64,000 nt of DNA, from positions 1 through 64,000 of the forward strand of contig CAJTVF010000001.1 of NCBI GenBank assembly GCA_910579435.1, read 5' to 3'. The first letter of the stretch is position 1, and the number at the start of each line of letters is the position of its first letter. This document shows positions 42,141 through 49,754 of this stretch, one piece after another. The position numbers and the translations under genes were made by a program. The notes under the pieces are model-generated. The model was not told where the DNA came from, did not search any database, and saw nothing but the letters and a program-made list of their open reading frames with translations. The DNA comes from an uncultured Oscillibacter sp. (GTDB lineage: Bacteria; Bacillota; Clostridia; Oscillospirales; Oscillospiraceae).

Positions 42141-42845
42141 ATGAGTCTTTTTATCGACAAGCACAACCGGAGAAAAAGCCCCTTAGCCCTGGCAGCTTTC
42201 GGTGCGGCCCTACTGTATTTTTGTGTGTTCGGGTTCCTTTACGCCGTCTTGGCGGAGCCCCTTTACGGCCATGTGCGGCTGGGCAGTCCGGCGGCTACCA
42301 CGGCCGCCCATAGTGTGATAATCGCTCTGGTGGGAACAGCGGCTTGCTGCCTGCTTTTCCTGCTGGAAGATAAACGGGTGGCGCCTCTGGGCTTTGCCGG
42401 ATTGACAGTAGTTCTGGGGATGTTTTACGCCGCCGCCTTGATGCTGGAAGGAGAGGCGCGGAGCCTGATGATCCAGTTGATCACTATGTACGGCCTGTCC
42501 CCGGTCCTGATAGGCAACGCCGTGGCTTGGCCGATCTATTTCAAGATGAAAAAGGCTGCTCCCACGCCAAAGCGCAGGAAGACCGTTCAGCAGGAGCTGA
42601 TGGAGGCGGCGGCCCGAGAAGCCGAGAAGCAGGAGCGGAAACAAGCGCGGCAGGTGAAAAAGGGCCGGATTCCGGCCCCGCCGGAGGCGGCGGAGCCCGA
42701 TCCTCCCCCCAAGCCGCCGGAGTCCCCCTCTCCGGAGGAGGCCCTGTTCGGCCCGGAGCCCGGGCCCAGCGCGTTCCGCTCTGAGGAAGAGGAAGCCATG
42801 CTTCTCTACATGGACGACGATGATGATGAAACAGGCGACGATTAA
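42141..42845 (+). CDS. Four-helix membrane protein with charged tail
   Basis: A 234-residue protein with hydrophobic segments at about 17-38, 53-75, 80-101 and 107-127. A highly charged, proline-rich cytosolic tail of ~100 residues (AAREAEKQERKQARQVKKG, then PPPKPPESPSPEEA) ends in an acidic D-D-D-D-D-E-T-G-D-D stretch. GGAGAGGAG precedes the ATG. Its end overlaps the LacI gene start by 26 bases, so the two are co-expressed. No family is recognised; a membrane sensor or scaffold is only a guess. Confidence 0.65.
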   Translation: MSLFIDKHNRRKSPLALAAFGAALLYFCVFGFLYAVLAEPLYGHVRLGSPAATTAAHSVIIALVGTAACCLLFLLEDKRVAPLGFAGLTVVLGMFYAAALMLEGEARSLMIQLITMYGLSPVLIGNAVAWPIYFKMKKAAPTPKRRKTVQQELMEAAAREAEKQERKQARQVKKGRIPAPPEAAEPDPPPKPPESPSPEEALFGPEPGPSAFRSEEEEAMLLYMDDDDDETGDD

Positions 42846-43845
42846 GGATGTGGCGGCCATGGCGGGAGTCAGCGCCGCCACGGTGTCCCGGGCCCTGGAC
42901 GACCGCCCGGAGATCAGCGCCGAGACCAAGGAAAAGGTCCGGGAGGCCTGCCGCTGCCTGGGCTATGTGCCCAACGCCGCCGCCCGGGGCCTGACGGGCC
43001 GCAAGACCCACGTCATCGGCATGGTGGTGCCCGACGTGTCCAACCCCTATTTCTCCGGCATGGCCACGGCCATCGAGGCCCGGGCCGCTCAGGAGGGCTA
43101 CCGGGTCCTGCTGAGCAATTCCATGCGCAGCGAGGAGCAGGAGATTCGGGCCATCGACCAGTTTCTGGCCAGGCAGATCGACGGGCTGCTGGTGGCGGCC
43201 ATCTCGCCCCAGTCCCAGGCCCGCCACGGGGCGCTGCTCCGGGGACTGCCCTGCGTGTATCTGGGGGTGAACCACAGCGAGGCGTGCAGCTATGTGATGA
43301 CGGACAACACCGTGGGAGCCTATGAGGCCACCCGGTATCTGCTGGACCTGGGCCACCGGGACATCCTCTTCTTCGGCGGGCGGGAGACCTCCCGCACCCG
43401 GGAGCTCCGGGTCGAGGGCTTCCACCGGGCTATGGCGGAGGAGGGCCTGACGGGCCGGGAGCTGGCGGCTGTGGGAGATGTGCGCCAGCTGCGCCAGTGG
43501 AGCTATGAGCGGGCCCTGGAGCTCTTCGAGTCCGGGCCGCCGCCGGACGCCATCTTCGCCTTTTCGGACATTACGGCCCTGAAGATTATGGAGGCGGCGG
43601 AGGAGCGGGGCGTCCGCATCCCGGAGGACGTGTCCCTGCTGGGCTACGACAACATCTCCTTCGCGGCCCTGCCCCGCATCGACCTGACCACCGTCTCCCA
43701 GCGGAAATTCCGGGCGGGGGAGATCGCGGTAACCCGGCTGCTGGAGCAGATCCGGGGGAAAAAGGAACAGACGGCGGACCTGCTCCAGCCGGAGCTGATT
43801 GTGCGGTCCACCTGCATTAAAAAAGAAGGAGGCGGGTCACTATGA
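42820..43845 (+). CDS. LacI-family regulator, second copy
   Basis: A ~340-residue LacI/GalR protein: HTH ATIKDVAAMAGVSAATVSRAL (about 5-25), HVIGMVVPDVSNPYFSGMA, DQFLARQIDGLLVAAISPQ, FAFSDITALKIMEAAEERG and LLGYDNISFAALPRIDLTTV. The first of three consecutive ATG codons is 42820. The start lies inside the acidic tail codons of the previous gene with no clear ribosome site, so it is probably translationally coupled. It probably governs the EEP-HAD-kinase operon, which makes this element doubly LacI-regulated. Confidence 0.9.
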   Translation: MMMKQATIKDVAAMAGVSAATVSRALDDRPEISAETKEKVREACRCLGYVPNAAARGLTGRKTHVIGMVVPDVSNPYFSGMATAIEARAAQEGYRVLLSNSMRSEEQEIRAIDQFLARQIDGLLVAAISPQSQARHGALLRGLPCVYLGVNHSEACSYVMTDNTVGAYEATRYLLDLGHRDILFFGGRETSRTRELRVEGFHRAMAEEGLTGRELAAVGDVRQLRQWSYERALELFESGPPPDAIFAFSDITALKIMEAAEERGVRIPEDVSLLGYDNISFAALPRIDLTTVSQRKFRAGEIAVTRLLEQIRGKKEQTADLLQPELIVRSTCIKKEGGGSL

Positions 43846-44876
43846 GGGGACTGCCCAACGAGGAGCGGCAGCGCTTGGGAGCTCTGCTGGAACATGCTTC
43901 CCAGGAGGAAGTCATGGCGAGGATTCCCCAGTTTTCCCAGGCGGAGGTTCACAATCTGGCCCCCGTCTCGCCCCAGGCCCGGCTGGACCTGGGCGTGCTG
44001 GTGTTCAACATGGAGCGGGGCGTGTGCCTGGAGGAGCTGGGGGACTTCCTGGAGGACTGCCCGGCGGTCCGGCCCTTTGACGTGATCCTCGCCAACGAGC
44101 TGGACGACGGCTGCGTCCGCTCCGGGGGAAAGAACACCACCCTGGAGCTGGCGGAGCGGCTGGGGATGAACGCGGTGTTCGGCCTGGAGTTCATCGAGCT
44201 GGTGAACGGGGAGGACCCCAAGGGCTTCCACGGCAACGCCATTTTCTCCCGCTGGCCCGTTAAGCGGGCCAAGGTGGTCCGCCTGCCGGAGCAGTACAAC
44301 TGGTACTTTGACCGCCAGAGGCGCATCGGCGGGCGGCTGGCTATCCTGGCGGAGCTGGACGCGGCGGGAAAATCCATAGGCGTGGGGACCATCCATCTGG
44401 AGAACCGGACCCACGGGCCGGGCCGCCGGGCCCAGCTGGAGGCCGTGCTGAGGGAGGCGGAGGCCATGTTCCCCGGCATGCCCGTCGTCCTGGGCGGCGA
44501 CCTGAACACCAACACCTTCGACGGCCGGGACAAGGACGCCATCCAGGCCGTGGCGGGGAGCGCGGAGCTCCAGCGCCGCTGCCTGGAGGATGTGGCCGCC
44601 TGGGAGGAGTGCCTCCCGGCGGCGGAGGCGGCGGGTTACCGCCTCCTGCCGGAGCGGGCCGTGCCCACCCGGCGCAAGCCCCTCCCCGGTGGAGGACACC
44701 TGGACCTTCGGCTGGACTGGCTGCTGGTCCGGGGCCTGGAGGCGAAGGAGAGCCGCACCATCTCCACCCGGAAGGCGGACTGCGGCTTCGCCCGGCCCGG
44801 CAGCGCCCTGGCGGCGTTCACCGGGGAGGAGCTTTCCGATCACAACGCGGTCTGGGCGTCCTGCGCCCTGGAGTGA
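43842..44876 (+). CDS. Endonuclease/exonuclease/phosphatase (EEP) family hydrolase
   Basis: A 344-residue EEP-fold metal hydrolase with the catalytic landmarks in order: VFNMERG, ILANELDDG (metal Glu), FHGNAIFSRWP, GTIHLENRTHGPGRR (catalytic His), VVLGGDLNTNTF (D-x-N), LDWLLVRG and ELSDHNAVWA (final Asp-His). The family cleaves phosphodiesters or phosphomonoesters, from nucleic acids to inositol lipids and sphingomyelin. With a sugar-phosphate-type importer and a sugar kinase in the same element, I infer a small-molecule phosphodiester substrate. There is no signal peptide, so it is cytosolic. ATGA overlap with the LacI gene. Confidence 0.88.
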   Translation: MRGLPNEERQRLGALLEHASQEEVMARIPQFSQAEVHNLAPVSPQARLDLGVLVFNMERGVCLEELGDFLEDCPAVRPFDVILANELDDGCVRSGGKNTTLELAERLGMNAVFGLEFIELVNGEDPKGFHGNAIFSRWPVKRAKVVRLPEQYNWYFDRQRRIGGRLAILAELDAAGKSIGVGTIHLENRTHGPGRRAQLEAVLREAEAMFPGMPVVLGGDLNTNTFDGRDKDAIQAVAGSAELQRRCLEDVAAWEECLPAAEAAGYRLLPERAVPTRRKPLPGGGHLDLRLDWLLVRGLEAKESRTISTRKADCGFARPGSALAAFTGEELSDHNAVWASCALE

Positions 44877-44890
44877 AAAGGAGAAATCAC

Positions 44891-45673
44891 ATGCTGAACA
44901 CCGTATTATTTGATATGGGCGGGACCCTGGAGGACATTTGGAACAACGAGGAGACCCTGGCCGCGGTGATGGAAAAGCTCCAGGCCATGCTCCGCGCGGC
45001 GGGGCTGGAGCCCGGCTGCGGGCCGGAGGCGTTCCGGGAAAAGGTCCTGGCGGGACTGAGAGCCTACAAGAGCTGGAGCGAGTCCGTGTGGCTGGAGAAG
45101 AAGCCGGAGGAAATCTGGCCGGACTTCTATCTGAAGGCCTTTGACTTCGACCGGGAGAAGCTGATCCCCATCACCGAGGACCTGGCCAACATGTGGGAGC
45201 TGACCTATTTCCACCGGGAGCTCCGGCCCGGGGTCCGGGAGATGCTGGAGGAGCTGGAGCGCCGGGGCTACAAGCTGGGCGTGGTGTCCAACAACGCCTC
45301 CCTCTACAACGTGTTCAACGTGCTGGAGGACTACGGCATCCGGCATTTCATGCGGGACGTGACGGTATCCAGCGTCACGGGCTACCGCAAGCCCCACCCG
45401 GAGATTTTCCGGATTTCCTTCCGGCAGATGCAGGTGAGGGCGGAGGACTGCGTCTATGTGGGGGACACGATCTCCCGGGACATCATCGGCGCCAAGCGGG
45501 CGGGCTTCGCCAAAGCGGTGCAGATCGGCTCCCATCTCTCCGCCGAGAAGGACGCGGCGGTGAAAGACGCGGCGGAGAAGCCGGACGCGGTCATTTCGGA
45601 CATCCGGGAGCTAACGGCGTGGCTGGACGAAATCAACCCCGCCATGGCGCCCAAGGCGGCGCGGGAGGTGTGA
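44891..45673 (+). CDS. HAD-superfamily hydrolase with DxGGT motif
   Basis: A 260-residue HAD protein: LFDMGGTLEDIW at the start with Asp8 as predicted nucleophile, LGVVSNNASLYNVF (motif II), the lysine in VTGYRKPHPEIF, and CVYVGDTISRDIIGAK (motif IV). The second Asp of the classic DxD is replaced by Gly10, as in YihX-like glucose-1-phosphatases, which still hydrolyse phosphate esters. Its place between the EEP hydrolase and the kinase suggests removal of phosphate from the sugar. The start at ATG 44891 has AAAAGGAG upstream. Confidence 0.85.
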   Translation: MLNTVLFDMGGTLEDIWNNEETLAAVMEKLQAMLRAAGLEPGCGPEAFREKVLAGLRAYKSWSESVWLEKKPEEIWPDFYLKAFDFDREKLIPITEDLANMWELTYFHRELRPGVREMLEELERRGYKLGVVSNNASLYNVFNVLEDYGIRHFMRDVTVSSVTGYRKPHPEIFRISFRQMQVRAEDCVYVGDTISRDIIGAKRAGFAKAVQIGSHLSAEKDAAVKDAAEKPDAVISDIRELTAWLDEINPAMAPKAAREV

Positions 45674-45676
45674 GCG

Positions 45677-46567
45677 ATGAAAAAACAGTATGACGTTCTG
45701 GTGATTGGCCCCGTGTCCCTGGACCACAACATCGACTACCAGGGCAACGAGCGGAAAGAAGTGGGCGGGGCCGTGGTGGCCTCCGGCTTCGCGGCGGCGG
45801 GGAGCGGAAACAAAACCGCCCTCTTCACCAAGCTGAACCCCGCCGACGCCGACGTTGAGGCCCGTTTCGCCGGGTCCGGCGCGGACCTGTACTGGAAGCC
45901 CTCCAGGGCCACCTGCTCCATCCGGAACCAGTACTTCACCGCCGACAAGGAGAAGCGCTCCTGCACCTCCATGGGGGTCTGCGATCCCTTCCGGTTCGAC
46001 GAGCTGCCGGACGTGGAGGCGAAGATTTACCACTTCGCCGGGCTGGTCTACGGGGACTTCGACGGCCCCCTCTTCGCCGAGGCGGCGAAGCACGGCAAGG
46101 TGGCCGTGGACGTCCAGTGCCTCCTGCGGCACGTGGAGCCGGACAAGACCATGGCCTTCCATGACTGGGCGGAGAAGCGGGAGTACCTGCCCTGCATCGA
46201 CTACCTGAAGACCGACGCCGCCGAGGCGGAAATTCTCACGGGCCTGACGGACCGGGCGGAGGCGGCGAAGCTGCTCCACAGCTGGGGAGCGAAAGAGGTC
46301 CTGATTACCCACAACACGGAGGTGCTGGCCTACGGCGGGGACAAGATTTACACCTGCCCCATCAAGGCCCGGAACCTCTCCGGCCGGACGGGCAGGGGGG
46401 ACACCACCTTCGCCGGGTATATCACGGAGCGCCAGCGGGCGGGCATTGAGGAGGCCCTGCTGTACTGCACGGCCCTGGTGTCCCTGAAAATGGAGACCCC
46501 CGGCCCCTTCCAGGGGAGCCGGGAGGATGTGCTGGCGTATATCCGTGCGTTCTACCAGGGGGCGTAA
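45677..46567 (+). CDS. PfkB-family sugar kinase
   Basis: A 296-residue ribokinase-fold kinase: VLVIGPVSLDHNIDYQGNE, the GGAVVASGFAAAGSGNKTALFTKL region (conserved di-Gly near 37) and the catalytic loop SGRTGRGDTTFAGYI. The usual GAGD reads G-R-G-D, keeping the catalytic Asp. It would rephosphorylate the sugar freed by the HAD phosphatase, directing it to glycolysis. It starts 3 bases after the HAD gene and ends before a strong terminator. Confidence 0.88.
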   Translation: MKKQYDVLVIGPVSLDHNIDYQGNERKEVGGAVVASGFAAAGSGNKTALFTKLNPADADVEARFAGSGADLYWKPSRATCSIRNQYFTADKEKRSCTSMGVCDPFRFDELPDVEAKIYHFAGLVYGDFDGPLFAEAAKHGKVAVDVQCLLRHVEPDKTMAFHDWAEKREYLPCIDYLKTDAAEAEILTGLTDRAEAAKLLHSWGAKEVLITHNTEVLAYGGDKIYTCPIKARNLSGRTGRGDTTFAGYITERQRAGIEEALLYCTALVSLKMETPGPFQGSREDVLAYIRAFYQGA

Positions 46568-46577
46568 TAGAGAAGGA

Positions 46578-46620
46578 CAGAGGCGGCGTGTTCCTTGACG
46601 CGGGGGACACGCCGCCTTGT
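46578..46620 (+). terminator. Terminator of the second cargo operon
   Basis: AGGCGGCGTGT / ACACGCCGCCT perfect 11-bp stem, then TGTTTTT. The remaining ~195 bases to the next gene show nothing else. Confidence 0.9.
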
Positions 46621-46817
46621 TTTTGCCGGTTTACTTGGAACATTTTATAATATTGCATATTGGCAAATAAAGAAATAGTTCCTTAAGTGGATCCCGGTAT
46701 CCATAGTGGAACATACCATAAACGGTAAAAATGCAAAAGCGAAAAACTATTTTGTCTTAGTGCCTTATAAGCTTGAGCTTCGGTGTGTTCTAATAAAAAT
46801 TGATATAAGGATTTTTA

Positions 46818-48245
46818 TTAGGATGATCGCTTGCGCCGATTCGGCATACTTTCTTCCAGCCATTCTGTGAACGCATCCAGGGTCAAGTTTCCACTCAAGC
46901 AATCATCTCGTTTTTGAACGGCCTCATATTGCCACTGCTTGAATTTGTCTCGCTTGAGGCTTCCGGCCTGGACCCTGGCAAAGTAGCGTTTGTAGTATTT
47001 CTGATAGACGCTCAGAGGATTCCTGCCGTCGTTGTCTTTCAGCTTTTCCAGATATGTTTCCTGTGCCGCAAGCTGCTGGCAGGTGCGGTGCTCTCCATCC
47101 GCGATGCGGTCACAGTAGGCCCCGTGGTAGTTGCCTTTGACGATGAAATATTTCCCGCAGCGTCTGCACTTTTGAAACTCCAGTCCGGCCTCTAAGATTT
47201 TTGTGAATTCCAGATACAGCATGTCGCGCAGGTTGCTGCAGGTATAGCTTGAGGAAATGAAGCAGGGAATTTTGTAACAGAGCTCCAGCTCATACTCCGG
47301 CAGACCGTACTCCTCACAAAACGCTTTCTGCTCAGGGGACAGGATGATCTCTTGGTCAACGTCAATTTTATCAAGGTCAGTACCAAATGGCATTTGCGTG
47401 CCACGGGGATCGCAGGAATCCGGCTGAAAGGTCTCCTGACGCTTATGGCAGGAGGGAACGCCTTTGATTTTACACCAAAGGCTGTAGCGTTCCGACGGAT
47501 ACAACCGGCCAAGGACTTCTGGGCGGTAGCTTTTGTCCAGACAGAACTCGATGAGCTCCAGGAACTCTGTCTGCAAGAACAAGAGATAATGTCGGTAATA
47601 CTCCAACGCTTTTTCTGTCCTGCGTGTGAACTGTGGAGGAAAGGTGGCAGTGTAAATGGAAGAGTAGGAGACCTCGCTCAGAGTAGGGAAGACCTCTGCG
47701 TACAACTCGTAGAGTTGGATAACGCTCTCCTCTATACGATGAATCTTTTTCGGATCGTCAGTGGTCTGGGCCAGTTCCTGATACGTTGCGGCACAATGAT
47801 CAAAAGCGGACTTGAAGTCAGCGTAGCAAAAGTTCAAGACGCCCTCGCCCAGCGGCACGACAACCGTCGTGCCGCTGAGCGCGTTAATCCTCTGCTCTGC
47901 TGCGTCGTAAGGGTAGAGCGGGTCTGGCGGCTGCACCTCAAAAATGCTTCCAAACTTCTCTCGGATTCTTTGAAGCTCCGCACGCCAGAACTCCACCTCC
48001 GCTTCGGTGACCTCCCGTTGATAAGTCTTGGGAATGGGATACTCCAAATCCTCGTACAGATCAAACATGCATTCGAACTCGTAAACTGGGCTGACGTTGA
48101 TGTACAGCCTTTTCTCTTTCTCCAAATAAGAAACGCTATTCTCAAAGAAGGAGGGGGAGAGGTCCTCGCAGCCGCTCCACTGTGATCGGTAATTTGCGTG
48201 TTCAGAATTCTGGTATTCGGACAGATCAAAGTTGGGACGAACCAT
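46818..48245 (-). CDS. DUF6076-type protein with zinc-finger-like motif
   Basis: A 475-residue protein typical of Firmicutes mobile elements. The C-terminal region has a four-cysteine/histidine cluster, CRRCGKYFIVKGNYHGAYCD, followed by TCQQLAAQETYLEKL and VYQKYYKRYFARVQAG, as in DUF6076. The N-terminal part is acidic and helical (YEFECMFDLYEDLEYPI). It faces the HTH gene divergently across 138 bases. The role is unknown; the zinc-finger and basic tail (MPNRRKRSS) suggest nucleic-acid contact. Confidence 0.75.
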   Translation of the reverse strand: MVRPNFDLSEYQNSEHANYRSQWSGCEDLSPSFFENSVSYLEKEKRLYINVSPVYEFECMFDLYEDLEYPIPKTYQREVTEAEVEFWRAELQRIREKFGSIFEVQPPDPLYPYDAAEQRINALSGTTVVVPLGEGVLNFCYADFKSAFDHCAATYQELAQTTDDPKKIHRIEESVIQLYELYAEVFPTLSEVSYSSIYTATFPPQFTRRTEKALEYYRHYLLFLQTEFLELIEFCLDKSYRPEVLGRLYPSERYSLWCKIKGVPSCHKRQETFQPDSCDPRGTQMPFGTDLDKIDVDQEIILSPEQKAFCEEYGLPEYELELCYKIPCFISSSYTCSNLRDMLYLEFTKILEAGLEFQKCRRCGKYFIVKGNYHGAYCDRIADGEHRTCQQLAAQETYLEKLKDNDGRNPLSVYQKYYKRYFARVQAGSLKRDKFKQWQYEAVQKRDDCLSGNLTLDAFTEWLEESMPNRRKRSS

Positions 48246-48332
48246 GAGAGATGCCGCCTCCTTTTTGAAAATCAGGTTTCGTTCAAAAATCGAGAATCTA
48301 TATCACGCCAGAAAATATTATACAGAACTCTT

Positions 48333-48361
48333 GAGCCCGTGTCAAATCTCTGCTATCCTGT
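48333..48361 (+). promoter_or_regulatory. Promoter of the HTH gene
   Basis: TTGAGC, a 17-base spacer and TATCCT upstream of the start at 48384; AGGAGGAG serves as ribosome site. Confidence 0.5.
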
Positions 48362-48383
48362 TCGCAGGACAGGAGGAGATTGG

Positions 48384-48707
48384 ATGCGGTATTTTAGCAA
48401 ACAGCTTTTTCAAATCGACGCGGAGATTTTTTATCACAATCTCACCGCGCACCAACTGGCGGTGTACAGTTATCTGGTATTCTGCTCCGGCAGCCGGAAC
48501 GCCTGCCAATTGAACGTTCGGACCATCGCCACCGCCTGCGGCTGTTCGGAATCCAGCGTCAGGCGCGCACTGCACGGATTGAGGGAACGTGGTTTTATTG
48601 ATGTGAAGGGTGCTGTGCAAAAGCTAAGGAGCGGCGGTTATCGGCGGACCTGCAACCGCTACTATCTGCTGGACCGGAGCGAGTGGAGACCGCCGAATGA
48701 AGCGTAG
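48384..48707 (+). CDS. Helix-turn-helix regulator of the mobilizable element
   Basis: A 107-residue winged-helix protein: LTAHQLAVYSYLVFCSGSRN, NVRTIATACGCSESSVRRAL (HTH, about 49-68), RERGFIDVKGAVQKLRSGG. It shows the same domain style as the protein at 23449 in the left element. ATG 48384 is preceded by AGGAGGAG. It probably controls excision or mobilization genes downstream. Confidence 0.8.
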   Translation: MRYFSKQLFQIDAEIFYHNLTAHQLAVYSYLVFCSGSRNACQLNVRTIATACGCSESSVRRALHGLRERGFIDVKGAVQKLRSGGYRRTCNRYYLLDRSEWRPPNEA

Positions 48708-48763
48708 TGCCGTTCCAAATAGAGCGAGGAAATGTATGAATAAAAAGGCGTCGGAGGGTGACA

Positions 48764-48994
48764 ATGAAAGATTCTGTGTACAAGAGCTACGATGAGCTGC
48801 CGCTGTTCCTCAACGCAAAAACAGTGGCAAAGGTGCTGGGCGTCTCTCTGTCCAGCGGTTATGAGTTAATGCACCAGCAGGACTTCCCAACGCTGAAAAT
48901 AGGGAACCGCATTGTGGTTCCCAAAGAGAGGTTTGTCCAGTGGGTGGAGCGAAACACGAGTGGTGGTGACGACGATGGAAGTCTCGAAATTTGA
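48764..48994 (+). CDS. xis: Excisionase-like HTH protein
   Basis: A 76-residue MerR-like/HTH_17 protein: LFLNAKTVAKVLGVSLSSGYELMHQ and FPTLKIGNRIVVPKERFVQWVE. This is the DNA-binding form of excisionases that bend att DNA for integrase-driven excision. ATG 48764 has GGAGG nine bases upstream; GTG 48758 is too close. Together with the integrase at 52093 it completes the recombination set. Confidence 0.8.
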   Translation: MKDSVYKSYDELPLFLNAKTVAKVLGVSLSSGYELMHQQDFPTLKIGNRIVVPKERFVQWVERNTSGGDDDGSLEI

Positions 48995-49331
48995 GACTGG
49001 TAAAGATAAGAGCAAGATGCCCCGTGTGACGACTTGTGAGCCCTCGTGTGCGATTTTCTATCGAGGGCAGGGCAGACCTCCGGGGAAGCAGTCTGCACCA
49101 AAATGCAACGAGTTACGAGGGATGAAAGAAAAGCAGGAGAAAGCCCTGGCGCTTTCCGCGCGCCAGGGCGGGTACTTCTGCCCGCAGTGCGGGCAGTTGC
49201 GGGGGCAAAGACTGACGCTTTTTTGACGGGGGAGCAGACCGATTGACGCTGATATTCCCAAGGGTCCCTCTAAGCCCTGCCGTTGAAGGCTTTGGCATGA
49301 CGCTAATTTGGAATAAGGAGGATATTTCAGC
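48995..49331 (+). other. Candidate oriT region upstream of the relaxosome genes
   Basis: This gene-poor 337 bases directly precede the MobC-like and relaxase genes. It contains a strong hairpin GCCCTGGCGC / GCGCCAGGGC (about 49143-49168), a second one CTGCCCGC / GCGGGCAG (about 49179-49197), a run GCTTTTTTGACGG, and an AAGGAGG site for the next gene. Relaxase nick sites commonly lie beside such inverted repeats. An overlapping 69-residue frame (CEPSCAIFYRGQGRPPGK ... CPQCGQL) is likely spurious. Confidence 0.45.
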
Positions 49332-49754
49332 ATGAATGAAGATAAAAAGCGGCACACGGTCTGGCTCACTCCGGATGCGTGGAGTCAGGTGGAAAGCAGC
49401 TATACAAAAGACAACTGCACCACGAAAAATGAGTACATCGAGAAGGCAATCCGGTTCTACACTGGCTACCTAAATACGCAAAACGCCGCCAGCTATCTCC
49501 CGCGTGTCCTTGCGGATGTGCTGGAGGGCAAGCTGGGAGCATTAGGCACCCGGATCGGCAAGTTGCTGTTCAAGCTGGTCGTGGAGCAGGACATGACCTC
49601 GAATATCACCGCGGCAGTGAATCAGATTCCCTTGGATGATCTGGAACGTCTGCGGGCACGCTGCATACGGGACGCCAAAAAGACCAACGGGGTCATCAAT
49701 CTCGAGGATGCCGTCAGGTACCAGAATGGATGGAGTGATCAATGGTCAGGCTGA
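49332..49754 (+). CDS. MobC-like relaxosome accessory protein
   Basis: A 140-residue protein opening HTVWLTPDAWSQVESSYTKD and TTKNEYIEKAIRFYTGYL, a ribbon-helix-helix-like DNA-binding segment. A helical C-terminus follows (LFKLVVEQDMTSNITAAVNQ). It overlaps the relaxase gene by 13 bases. Such proteins bind oriT and help the relaxase open the strands. Confidence 0.75.
   Translation: MNEDKKRHTVWLTPDAWSQVESSYTKDNCTTKNEYIEKAIRFYTGYLNTQNAASYLPRVLADVLEGKLGALGTRIGKLLFKLVVEQDMTSNITAAVNQIPLDDLERLRARCIRDAKKTNGVINLEDAVRYQNGWSDQWSG

Noticed and set aside
48912..49226. 104-codon frame with a C-x-x-C motif before the relaxosome genes
   Set aside because: It overlaps the excisionase-like gene, lacks a start signal and crosses both hairpins of the candidate oriT.
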